Shown one piece after another: positions 1 to 5,833 of a DNA stretch of 5,833 nucleotides. Each line of letters begins with the position of its first letter. Position 1 is the first letter of the stretch. Below the pieces are notes generated by a model. The model ran no database searches and was not told where the DNA came from. It saw only the letters and a list, made by a program, of their open reading frames with translations. This DNA is from an uncultured Rhodobiaceae bacterium (lineage in GTDB: Bacteria; Pseudomonadota; Alphaproteobacteria; RS24): contig CAJWBV010000064.1 of the NCBI GenBank assembly GCA_913020275.1, positions 1-5,833 of the forward strand, in the 5' to 3' direction. The position numbers and the translations under genes were made by a program.

Positions 1-253
1 CGTCCAGCTTGATGCGGTCAAGGCGCGCCGGGCCAACGTTCTGTTTTTCGGCTTCGGCCAGATCGTGCCGATTGGCCTCAATAATGTCACCGGCTGCGGC
101 ACGCAATTCATTGGCGGCGTTTTGCAGGCCGGTGTTTTTTTCTTCCGTGTCAGCCAATGCAAGGGTTTGCGCCGCGCTGCGCGCACGTGAACCTATGCCG
201 GACATAATCTCGGCCAGACTTTTTTCGGCGGTTTTTCCCGACAGTTGCGTCAC
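1..253 (-). CDS. proA: Gamma-glutamyl phosphate reductase, N-terminal part (partial)
   Basis: This is the 5' end of proA, covering the first 84 residues; the rest lies beyond the left edge. ProA reduces gamma-glutamyl phosphate with NADPH to glutamate-5-semialdehyde, the second step of proline synthesis, in the cytosol. The visible part matches the helical ProA N-terminus: an Ala-rich opening, a KNTGLQNAANELRA stretch (residues 39-52), an I-x-E-A-N-x-x-D-L segment (58-65) and LDRIKLD (78-84). The catalytic cysteine region is outside the window. The start is GTG at 253-251. It is the only plausible start, because an in-frame TGA lies at 274-272 and no other usual start codon falls between. A strong Shine-Dalgarno sequence, AGGAAGGGG (268-260), sits at good spacing inside the end of proB. 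Only one base separates the proB stop from this GTG, which suggests translational coupling. The identification rests on this N-terminus together with its position directly after proB. Confidence 0.9.
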   Translation of the reverse strand, partial: MTQLSGKTAEKSLAEIMSGIGSRARSAAQTLALADTEEKNTGLQNAANELRAAAGDIIEANRHDLAEAEKQNVGPARLDRIKLD

Positions 254-254
254 C

Positions 255-1376
255 TCATTCCCCTTCCTGGTTCATCACAAGGTCGTCTCTGTGAACAATT
301 TCGCGGCGTCCGTCAAAGCCCAGCAGATCAATGATTTCCTTGCTGGCGCGTCCGATAATACGGGTCGCGTCGCCCGTGGCATAGGCCGTCAAACCGCGGG
401 CGATCTCACTGCCGTCGCAATCCATAATCTGCACACAATCGCCGCGTTCAAAATTTCCCGACACATTGGTAACACCAATTGGCAAAAGCGATTTGCCGTC
501 GCGCAGAGCGGCGGCGGCTCCAGCATCAATATACAATTGTCCGGCTGTTTGCAATGTGCCGGCAATCCAGTTCTTGCGCGCCGCCAGCGGGTTCTGGGTG
601 GCACGAAACAAGGTCGCGCGGCCTGTTTCGTGCAGGCGCGAAAGCGGATGGGGCCCGCGTCCATCCGTCAAAATCATGTGGCACCCGGCTTGCATGGCAA
701 TTTGGGCGGCCTGCAATTTCGTCACCATGCCGCCGGAGCCGACGACACTGCCCGCGCCGCCGGCCATGGCCAGCAAATCATCGTTCACATCCGTCACCTC
801 GCGGATGAGGTCGGCATTTTCATCCGTCTCCGGCGCGGCGGTATAAAACCCGTCAACATCTGAAAGCAGAATGAGGCAATCCGCCGACATCATGCCGGCA
901 ACGCGCGCAGCCAACCGGTCATTGTCGCCATAGCGCAATTCTTGTGTAGCCACCGTGTCGTTTTCATTGATGACGGGCACCGTGCCCATATCCAACAAGG
1001 CCTGCAAGGTGCGGCGCGCATTCAGATAGCGTCGGCGCTGTTCTGTGTCACCAAGGGTCAAAAGAATCTGGGCGGCTTTCAGCCCCTTATCGGCGAGACA
1101 ATCCTGCCAGCCCTGCGTCAGCGCGATTTGTCCAATGGCGGCGGCGGCCTGGCTTTGCTCCAATGTCATTGTCTGGCGGTCGAGGCCTGCGCCGGCACTG
1201 CCAAGCGCCACCGCGCCGGATGTCACGACCATTATTTGCTGGCCGCGCGCGCTGGCGGTTTTAATCTCTTCGGCCAGCCCCGTCAGCCATTGCTTATCCA
1301 GCGCGCCATCGCGAATAAGCAGTGAAGACCCGACCTTGATAACCACGCGTTTTGCGGCATTTATCTCGTTTTGCAT
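255..1376 (-). CDS. proB: Glutamate 5-kinase with C-terminal PUA domain
   Basis: ProB phosphorylates L-glutamate with ATP to gamma-glutamyl phosphate, the first and usually proline-inhibited step of proline synthesis. The 373-residue length is normal for the two-domain form. The amino-acid kinase domain covers about residues 9-260: VVIKVGSSLL (11-20, phosphate-binding Lys14), VTSGAVALG (51-59), VINENDTV (135-142), YGDNDRLAA (149-157), LLSDVDGFYT (170-179) and GSGGMVTK (213-220, with Lys220). The PUA domain follows at about 280-365, from GQLYIDAGAAAAL to VHRDDLVM. The reading frame stays open 77 codons upstream, but that stretch overlaps the end of obgE and lacks kinase similarity. ATG at 1376-1374 puts the first strand of the kinase fold at residue 11, as expected. 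A GAAAGAGG ribosome-binding site lies in the obgE tail. The gap to obgE is 5 nt and to proA 1 nt, so the three are probably co-transcribed. All expected motifs are intact. Confidence 0.97.
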   Translation of the reverse strand: MQNEINAAKRVVIKVGSSLLIRDGALDKQWLTGLAEEIKTASARGQQIMVVTSGAVALGSAGAGLDRQTMTLEQSQAAAAIGQIALTQGWQDCLADKGLKAAQILLTLGDTEQRRRYLNARRTLQALLDMGTVPVINENDTVATQELRYGDNDRLAARVAGMMSADCLILLSDVDGFYTAAPETDENADLIREVTDVNDDLLAMAGGAGSVVGSGGMVTKLQAAQIAMQAGCHMILTDGRGPHPLSRLHETGRATLFRATQNPLAARKNWIAGTLQTAGQLYIDAGAAAALRDGKSLLPIGVTNVSGNFERGDCVQIMDCDGSEIARGLTAYATGDATRIIGRASKEIIDLLGFDGRREIVHRDDLVMNQEGE

Positions 1377-1381
1377 GGCCG

Positions 1382-2522
<1,141 letters not shown>

Positions 2523-2524
2523 GT

Positions 2525-2546
2525 AAAAAGCCGATGCCCCGCACCG
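2525..2546 (-). terminator. Possible second (back-up) intrinsic terminator
   Basis: On the minus strand, CGGTGC-GGG-GCATCG can form a 6-bp stem (with one G-U pair) and a 3-nt loop. Two bases (GC) and then five T's follow. It lies 15 nt beyond the stronger terminator. The short stem, tight loop and offset of the T run make it weaker, and it may be chance. Confidence 0.35.
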
Positions 2547-2561
2547 TGCTGATACCCGCCC

Positions 2562-2592
2562 AAATAAAAAGGGAGATGGCCGCCCATCTCCC
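2562..2592 (-). terminator. Intrinsic (rho-independent) terminator of rplU-rpmA
   Basis: On the minus strand a perfect 9-bp stem, GGGAGATGG and CCATCTCCC around a GCGG loop, is followed at once by TTTTTATTT. It starts 38 nt after the rpmA stop codon, so it ends the ribosomal-protein transcript. In the gap before it (2601-2629) a bulged hairpin also forms: CCCTG/CAGGG around a 7-nt loop with flanking GAAA/TTTC pairing. This may help protect the 3' end. Confidence 0.92.
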
Positions 2593-2630
2593 ATTTGCCT
2601 GAAAACGCCCCTGCGGGCCACAGGGTTTCG

Positions 2631-2900
2631 TTATTCGGCTGCTTCTGCTGTTGGCAGAACCGAGACAACCGTACGACCGCCTTTTTTCTCGGAAAACGAT
2701 ACATTGCCTTCGACAACGGCAAAAATTGTGTGGTCTTTGCCAATGCCGACATTGTCGCCCGGATGCCATTTCGTGCCGCGTTGGCGGATGATGATATTGC
2801 CGGGAATGACATGCTCGCCGCCAAATTTCTTGACACCAAGCCGCCGGCCCGCGCTGTCGCGACCATTGCGTGAAGAACCGCCTGCCTTTTTATGAGCCAT
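2631..2900 (-). CDS. rpmA: 50S ribosomal protein L27 (bL27)
   Basis: L27 is a bacterial large-subunit protein whose flexible N-terminal tail reaches toward the peptidyl-transferase centre and helps position tRNA ends. The 89 residues are of normal length, and the sequence is typical throughout. The basic Gly/Ser tail [20 protein letters not shown] (1-20) leads into LGVKKFGGE (21-29). The signature [15 protein letters not shown] (34-48) and [13 protein letters not shown] (49-61) follow. The protein begins directly at MAHKK, with no cleaved N-terminal extension of the Firmicutes kind. A GAGGAG ribosome-binding site overlaps the rplU stop region, 8 nt before the ATG, and only 5 nt separate the two genes. 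They are therefore one operon with matched synthesis of L21 and L27. A strong terminator follows the stop codon. Confidence 0.98.
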   Translation of the reverse strand: MAHKKAGGSSRNGRDSAGRRLGVKKFGGEHVIPGNIIIRQRGTKWHPGDNVGIGKDHTIFAVVEGNVSFSEKKGGRTVVSVLPTAEAAE

Positions 2901-2905
2901 GAGTT

Positions 2906-3283
2906 CTACTCCTCGCTTTTATCTTCCGTTTCGGCCTCGGCAGCTTTTGCCTTTGCTTTGGCCGCCGCTTTCGCCGCAATACCGGTAATTTTCAAAACCG
3001 TGTGATGCTGGCGGTGGCCTTTTGTGCGGTGATAATTTTTGCGGCGCTTGAATTTAATCACCGTCACCTTGTCGGCACGTGTTTGCTCAACCACTTCGGC
3101 CACAACGCTTGCGCCGCTCACGGTCGGCGCACCGATTTTCGGTGCCTTGCCGTCTTCGCCCAGCAGCAAAACTTCGTCGAACTTGACCTTGTCGCCGACT
3201 TTACCTTCAAGGCGTTCAATCTCGATCACGTCATCTTTGCTGACACGATATTGTTTTCCGCCTGTGCGAATCACTGCGTACAT
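2906..3283 (-). CDS. rplU: 50S ribosomal protein L21 (bL21)
   Basis: L21 binds 23S rRNA in the large subunit. The 125-residue protein has the typical opening [14 protein letters not shown] (1-14), a core with [13 protein letters not shown] (30-42), and the L21 signature [19 protein letters not shown] (77-95) followed by KITGI (98-102). After residue 102 comes a tail rich in Ala, Lys and Glu, of a sort often seen in alphaproteobacterial L21 proteins. The tail is probably disordered. A longer reading of the frame from TTG at 3301 adds six residues, but ATG at 3283-3281 matches the conserved start of the family and was chosen. The ribosome-binding site is weak: TGGA about 8 nt upstream, and an AGG too close to the ATG. 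It is the first gene of the rplU-rpmA operon, with a good promoter about 100 nt upstream. Confidence 0.98.
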   Translation of the reverse strand: MYAVIRTGGKQYRVSKDDVIEIERLEGKVGDKVKFDEVLLLGEDGKAPKIGAPTVSGASVVAEVVEQTRADKVTVIKFKRRKNYHRTKGHRQHHTVLKITGIAAKAAAKAKAKAAEAETEDKSEE

Positions 3284-3361
3284 CGCCTGATTCCAATCCA
3301 AATTTCATCACAACGAATTTCACATACTACGGGGACCCGCGCCCACCGCGCATGAGCCGCG

Positions 3362-3389
3362 AATATACAAAGAAAGTCCCTCAAGTCAA
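3362..3389 (-). promoter_or_regulatory. Sigma-70-type promoter of rplU-rpmA
   Basis: On the minus strand TTGACT (3389-3384), a 16-nt spacer and TATATT (3367-3362) match the sigma-70 consensus at 5 of 6 positions in each box. This is the best promoter match in the window. Transcription would start near 3355, giving a leader of about 72 nt before the rplU ATG. The promoter lies between the end of the reductase gene and rplU, where the ribosomal-protein operon needs one. I saw no strong hairpin in the leader. Confidence 0.65.
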
Positions 3390-3468
3390 GGGGCAACACG
3401 CGCAGAACCCGCCCGGATCACATCAAGGGACAGGAGGCGCGTTTTGGCACGCTTGTCCGGCTGGCGGT

Positions 3469-4452
3469 TCAGGCGTTCGGATTAATAATCACGCGCCCTA
3501 CCAGTGCGCGGTCTTCCATCAAAGAAAATGCCGTGCGCCACTTCGACAGCGGCAATTCGGCATGCACATAAGGCCTTATGGCGCCGCTTGCGGCCAATTC
3601 CCAAACAGCTTCCAAATTGTCGCGTCCGGCATCGGGGTCGCGGCGTCCATATTCACCGGCGCGCACACCGACCACCGAAAAACCCTTAATAAGCGGCATG
3701 TTAACCGGAATTGTCGGAATACGCCCCGAAGCAAAGCCCACCACGAGCAGGCGACCGCCCCAGGCGATGCAGCGCACGCTTTCGTCGAAAACATCGCCGC
3801 CGACGGGGTCGTAAATTACATCTGCGCCGCCGCCGGTAATTTCCTTCACCGCTTCGCGAAAACCGCCCTCAGGGTCAAGCACCACATCGGGCGCATAATG
3901 GGTTTCGATGAGGTGGCGCTTTTCAGCCGTTGAGGCCACGGCAATGACCCGTGCGCCCAAATGCTTTGCGAGATCGACCGCGGCCAGCCCCACACCGCCT
4001 GCCGCGCCATGCACCAGCACCCAGTCGCCGGGTTGCACATGGCCGCGACACACCAGCGACACATAAGCCGTCAAATAGGCCGAACCGGTGGCCGCGGCGG
4101 TAGCAAAATCCATGGATTTCGGTATGGCGCGTAAACCGGCGGCGGGAAAAACGCCCATTTCGGCCAGCCCGCCGCCCAAAGCCCCGCCGACAACAGGGTC
4201 GCCGATTTTGAAATCCGTGACATTTTCGCCCAGCGCCGTCACCTCGCCCGCCATTTCGGTGCCCGGCGTAAACGGCAATTCGGGCTTGTGCTGATAGCCG
4301 CCATGGGTCATCAGCAAATCGGGAAAGCCCAGCGCAGCCGCCCTGATTTTTACCTGCACCTCGCCTGCGCGCGGGGCGGGCTTAGCAAGCCCGTCGGCCA
4401 GGCGGCAGCCGCCAAAATCGGGCAGGAGTTCTTCAACCAAAAGCGCGCGCAT
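3469..4452 (-). CDS. NADPH:quinone oxidoreductase-like protein (medium-chain reductase superfamily)
   Basis: This 327-residue protein is a zinc-free member of the medium-chain dehydrogenase/reductase superfamily, closest in pattern to bacterial quinone oxidoreductases. Such proteins typically move hydride from NADPH to quinones or other electrophilic carbonyl compounds in the cytosol. The GroES-like N-terminal domain has GFPDLLMTHGGYQ (42-54) and PFTPGTEMAGEV (60-71). The nucleotide-binding Rossmann domain starts near 140 with PGDWVLVHGAAGGVGLAAV (141-159, glycine motif HGAAGGVG at 148-155), then ASTAEK (173-178) and DVIYDPVGGD (211-220). The catalytic-zinc Cys/His ligands and the structural-zinc Cys cluster of alcohol dehydrogenases are absent, which favours quinone reductase over alcohol dehydrogenase. 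The true substrate cannot be read from sequence. The ATG at 4452-4450 is 10 nt after the stop of the NnrU-like gene, with only a weak ribosome-binding site, so the two are probably co-transcribed. No clear terminator follows. Confidence 0.92.
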   Translation of the reverse strand: MRALLVEELLPDFGGCRLADGLAKPAPRAGEVQVKIRAAALGFPDLLMTHGGYQHKPELPFTPGTEMAGEVTALGENVTDFKIGDPVVGGALGGGLAEMGVFPAAGLRAIPKSMDFATAAATGSAYLTAYVSLVCRGHVQPGDWVLVHGAAGGVGLAAVDLAKHLGARVIAVASTAEKRHLIETHYAPDVVLDPEGGFREAVKEITGGGADVIYDPVGGDVFDESVRCIAWGGRLLVVGFASGRIPTIPVNMPLIKGFSVVGVRAGEYGRRDPDAGRDNLEAVWELAASGAIRPYVHAELPLSKWRTAFSLMEDRALVGRVIINPNA

Positions 4453-4462
4453 CAGTGTTTAC

Positions 4463-5002
4463 TCACGATAATCCAACACCGCTTAGGGCCTCATGGAAGT
4501 AATAGAATAAACCATAGACGACCAGGCCAAGGGCTATGGCCAAACCATCCCAATAAATCGGTTTGCTCTCAGATGGTTGCGGTTGCAGGGTCAGTCGTCT
4601 GTAAATCGCATAGCCGCCAAAGGTAATAAAGATGATGGTGGATGACAGGTCGCCATTTGCCAGCAGGTGGAGAAACGCCCAAACGGCGATACCCGTCAAC
4701 ATAGGATGCTTGATGTGTCGCCCGATATTGCCGGGAATATTCCCTGCAACAATCAATATGGTTGCAATCGGCATTAGATAGCTCGCCAATGCGTATGAGG
4801 CCGGCAAAGGCATCCAAACCTGCTGATAACTTGTTTGCTGATATCCCATAACAATCAGTATCAAGCTGATGACCGACAAAACGGTGACCAGCCCCATATA
4901 GGCATGGTGGCCGCCAATGGCTTCCACTCTGGCGCGAAGCCCAAATGCGGAAATCATGTGGCTGGCCAGAAAAAGAATGCTGCCCAAAATCAAAAGTGTC
5001 AT
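4463..5002 (-). CDS. NnrU-family integral membrane protein
   Basis: A 179-residue, strongly hydrophobic protein with about five to six predicted membrane helices (near 1-19, 36-54, 70-88, 102-117, 119-135 and 152-170). The family is recognised from the early SHMISAFGLR (14-23), an aromatic GY-x-W-x-P region (53-66) and the best-conserved block KHPMLTGIAVWAFLHLLANG (98-117). nnrU was named for a gene needed for nitrite and nitric-oxide reductase expression in Rhodobacter, but most members are uncharacterised. Plant 15-cis-zeta-carotene isomerase, a haem protein, is a distant relative. His15, His99 and His112 are candidates for conserved haem-type ligands; that is inference. The ATG at 5002-5000 is preceded by a GGGGGGA ribosome-binding site. 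No denitrification or carotenoid gene is in the window, so a role in either pathway is unsupported here. The reductase gene follows after 10 nt. Confidence 0.88.
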   Translation of the reverse strand: MTLLILGSILFLASHMISAFGLRARVEAIGGHHAYMGLVTVLSVISLILIVMGYQQTSYQQVWMPLPASYALASYLMPIATILIVAGNIPGNIGRHIKHPMLTGIAVWAFLHLLANGDLSSTIIFITFGGYAIYRRLTLQPQPSESKPIYWDGLAIALGLVVYGLFYYFHEALSGVGLS

Positions 5003-5050
5003 AACGTCCCCCCGTATTCAGGCCGGTAGTTTTAAAGCCCGATATTATGA

Positions 5051-5085
5051 ACTGCCCGCCCAAGATAGCTCACTGCCCGACAAAG
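5051..5085 (-). repeat. Imperfect 14-bp direct repeat upstream of the NnrU-family gene
   Basis: ACTGCCCGCCCAAG (5051-5064) and ACTGCCCGACAAAG (5072-5085), read on the plus strand, agree at 12 of 14 positions, with the first eight identical. The period is 21 bp, about two turns of the helix, so both copies face the same side of the DNA. They lie 49-83 nt upstream of the NnrU-family ATG. A TAATAT that could serve as a -10 box sits just inside them (5047-5042 on the minus strand). The arrangement suits a regulator-binding site, but the regulator is unknown and chance is not excluded. The rest of the 130-nt gap between the tRNA and this gene shows no clear terminator. Confidence 0.4.
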
Positions 5086-5132
5086 TCTATTATCAAGCGT
5101 TAATTCGGGTGGGTTTTGTTTCGACAGGCGGC

Positions 5133-5222
5133 TGGCGGAGAGAGAGGGATTCGAACCCTCGGTACGCTTGCGCGCACAACGGTTTTCGAGACCGCCCCGT
5201 TCAACCACTCCGGCACCTCTCC
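5133..5222 (-). tRNA. tRNA-Ser(CGA), 3' CCA encoded
   Basis: On the minus strand this folds as a class II tRNA. The acceptor GGAGAGG (5222-5216) pairs with TCTCTCC (5143-5137, ending in one G-U pair), followed by discriminator G (5136) and an encoded CCA (5135-5133). The anticodon arm GCGGT-CTCGAAA-ACCGT has a G-U closing pair, and the anticodon CGA lies at 5188-5186, reading the Ser codon UCG. The long variable arm expected of serine tRNAs is present, and the T arm is GAGGG-TTCGAAT-CCCTC. Including CCA the gene is 90 nt. No clear terminator follows, so transcripts may continue toward the NnrU-family gene 130 nt downstream. Confidence 0.96.
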
Positions 5223-5239
5223 GTCTGGATACAAGCCGT

Positions 5240-5267
5240 TTTACAAAACTCTGGCAGGCAGGTTCAA
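5240..5267 (-). promoter_or_regulatory. Candidate promoter of tRNA-Ser
   Basis: On the minus strand TTGAAC (5267-5262), a 16-nt spacer and TGTAAA (5245-5240) each match the sigma-70 consensus at 4 of 6 positions. Transcription would begin near 5233, about 11 nt before the mature tRNA 5' end. That is a normal distance for a tRNA gene and raises confidence in these otherwise modest boxes. Confidence 0.5.
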
Positions 5268-5280
5268 GCAAAACCCGCGC

Positions 5281-5309
5281 TTGTGCCCCTTCACCCCTTG
5301 CGCTTAAAT
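5281..5309 (+). promoter_or_regulatory. Candidate promoter of the 5331 membrane-protein gene
   Basis: TTGTGC (5281-5286), a 17-nt spacer and TTAAAT (5304-5309) match the consensus at 3 of 6 and 4 of 6 positions. The start would fall near 5316, leaving a leader of only about 15 nt that just includes the ribosome-binding site. The position is plausible for the divergent gene, but the match is weak. Confidence 0.33.
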
Positions 5310-5330
5310 TGAGACAGAGGGAGATTTCAC

Positions 5331-5696
5331 ATGACTTATTGGCTTTGGATGAGTGCTGGGGGGGTGGCTTTGGCTGCCACGGTTATCCACGGTATTTGGG
5401 GACGCAAAATATATCTCGGTAATATCAATGCGGCCGAGATGGAAGGCATAACCAAGTCGCTTTCAGCCGTTTCGTGGGATGCGTTTAGCGTTCAGCTTCT
5501 GGTCAGTGCGCTGACGTTATTCTACGTTGCCAACAACCCGGACGTGGCGCTTATAGCGGTGCCAATTATCATTATGAGCTTTTTGGGGGCAGGAGTTTTT
5601 ATCGGGCTCTACGTAACGGGCCATAAAAACCTCATTTCCCTGCCCGGCGCCTATTTGCTGCTGGCCATTGGCGGTCTGGGCTGGGCAGCGCTCTAA
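5331..5696 (+). CDS. Small four-helix membrane protein of unknown function
   Basis: A 121-residue hydrophobic protein with about four predicted membrane helices: near 5-23, 50-67, 71-94 and 101-120. The short polar stretches between them include GRKIYLGNINAAEMEGITKS (24-43). His20, at the end of helix 1, and His98, in the loop before helix 4, stand out as polar residues near membrane segments. There is no cleavable signal peptide and no motif I can assign to a named family with confidence. The pattern 'IHG-x-x-G' at the end of helix 1, then a W near the start of helix 2, recalls a group of small uncharacterised four-helix proteins of proteobacteria; that is a weak impression. The ATG at 5331 is backed by GAGGGAGA at 5317-5324 with good spacing. 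Coding is supported by this site, the open frame and its clean helix pattern. The gene is divergent from tRNA-Ser and is followed by another gene in the same direction after 91 nt. Confidence 0.82.
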   Translation: MTYWLWMSAGGVALAATVIHGIWGRKIYLGNINAAEMEGITKSLSAVSWDAFSVQLLVSALTLFYVANNPDVALIAVPIIIMSFLGAGVFIGLYVTGHKNLISLPGAYLLLAIGGLGWAAL

Positions 5697-5750
5697 ACCC
5701 GAAAGACCGCGCGCGGCATTTTTTCAGCTTGATGTGCTCGGTTCGGGTTT
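5695..5750. repeat. Inverted repeat between two rightward genes
   Basis: AAACCCGAA (5695-5703), starting inside the stop codon of the membrane-protein gene, is the exact reverse complement of TTCGGGTTT (5742-5750). The 38-nt centre holds a GC palindrome, CCGCGCGCGG (5707-5716), followed closely by six T's (5719-5724). That inner element could act as a weak terminator for the upstream gene, though its stem is only about 3 bp. The outer repeat could bring the region together as one larger structure. Its right arm lies within the spacer of a promoter candidate for the next gene. Confidence 0.45.
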
Positions 5751-5756
5751 TATATC
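5729..5756 (+). promoter_or_regulatory. Candidate promoter of the gene starting at 5788
   Basis: TTGATG (5729-5734), a 16-nt spacer and TATATC (5751-5756) match the sigma-70 consensus at 4 of 6 positions each. Transcription would begin near 5763, giving a leader of about 25 nt that contains the ribosome-binding site of the downstream gene. It follows the possible terminator at 5707-5724, so the downstream gene may be an independent unit. Confidence 0.4.
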
Positions 5757-5787
5757 TTTTTCATATAGAGTTTGACGGAGAAACCCA

Positions 5788-5833
5788 ATGCAAACGCTTT
5801 CTGATGTAATTGAAGCGGAAGATAACAGCTACC
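5788..5833 (+). CDS. Start of an unidentified protein-coding gene (partial)
   Basis: An ATG at 5788 opens a frame that stays open for 15 codons to the right edge, reading MQTLSDVIEAEDNSY. GGAG at 5777-5780, within GACGGAGAAACCC, gives a good ribosome-binding site with 7-nt spacing, and a promoter candidate lies just upstream. The fragment is acidic and soluble in character, with no signal peptide. It is too short to assign a family or function. The gene is called from the ribosome-binding site, the spacing and the direction of the preceding gene. Confidence 0.6.
   Translation, partial: MQTLSDVIEAEDNSY

Noticed and set aside
9..863. Long plus-strand open frame opposite proA and proB
   Set aside because: It is a shadow of the proB/proA codons in a GC-rich region. 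The protein has low-complexity Ala/Arg content, no domain, and runs across the boundary of two real genes.
3400..3468. A terminator for the reductase gene before rplU
   Set aside because: Only a 4-bp stem (GCGT/ACGC) without a T run is visible on the minus strand. It is too weak to call.
3352..3933. Plus-strand open frame opposite the reductase gene
   Set aside because: It has no recognisable domain, starts in the rplU promoter region, and is explained by codon bias of the real minus-strand gene.
4569..5063. Minus-strand open frame of 164 codons over the NnrU-family gene
   Set aside because: It is an out-of-frame reading of the same DNA. The competing frame at 4463-5002 has clear membrane helices, family motifs and a ribosome-binding site.
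5116..5307. Plus-strand open frame containing GERGIRTLG and related text over the tRNA, and similar frames at 4917-5312 and 5168-5422
   Set aside because: This is the antisense translation of tRNA-Ser. Such sequences are a familiar false 'hypothetical protein' in databases. No ribosome-binding site or protein logic supports it.

Overview
The window looks like a stretch of ordinary chromosome from a proteobacterium, most likely an alphaproteobacterium. The reasons are the order rplU-rpmA-obgE-proB-proA on one strand, an L21 protein with an Ala/Lys/Glu-rich C-terminal tail, an NnrU-family membrane protein, and a moderately high GC content judged by eye. I cannot place it more finely than that. 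No mobile element, CRISPR array, phage gene or sign of recent transfer is visible.

Layout. Positions 1-5222 are read leftward (minus strand), in three blocks. (a) A tRNA-Ser(CGA) gene (5133-5222) is followed by an NnrU-family membrane protein (4463-5002) and, 10 nt further on, an NADPH:quinone-reductase-like protein of the medium-chain reductase superfamily (3469-4452). (b) A good sigma-70-type promoter (3362-3389) drives rplU and rpmA, which are 5 nt apart. They end at a strong intrinsic terminator (2562-2592), possibly backed by a second one (2525-2546). (c) obgE, proB and the 5' end of proA are packed with gaps of 5 nt and 1 nt and run off the left edge. Positions 5331-5833 are read rightward: a four-helix membrane protein of unknown function, then the first 15 codons of another gene that leaves the window. 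The tRNA and the membrane-protein gene are divergent and share a short intergenic region with back-to-back promoter candidates.

How they fit together. rplU and rpmA supply two proteins of the large ribosomal subunit, and ObgE is a GTPase that acts in 50S assembly and growth control, so this is a translation/ribosome locus. proB and proA encode the first two steps of proline synthesis from glutamate and probably share the obgE transcript. The NnrU-like protein and the reductase are probably co-transcribed. Their joint role is unknown.

I found no convincing undescribed system. The items most worth a second look are the 21-bp-period direct repeat upstream of the NnrU gene, the uncharacterised membrane protein at 5331, the terminators separating rplU-rpmA from obgE, and the inverted repeat overlapping a promoter candidate at the right end.
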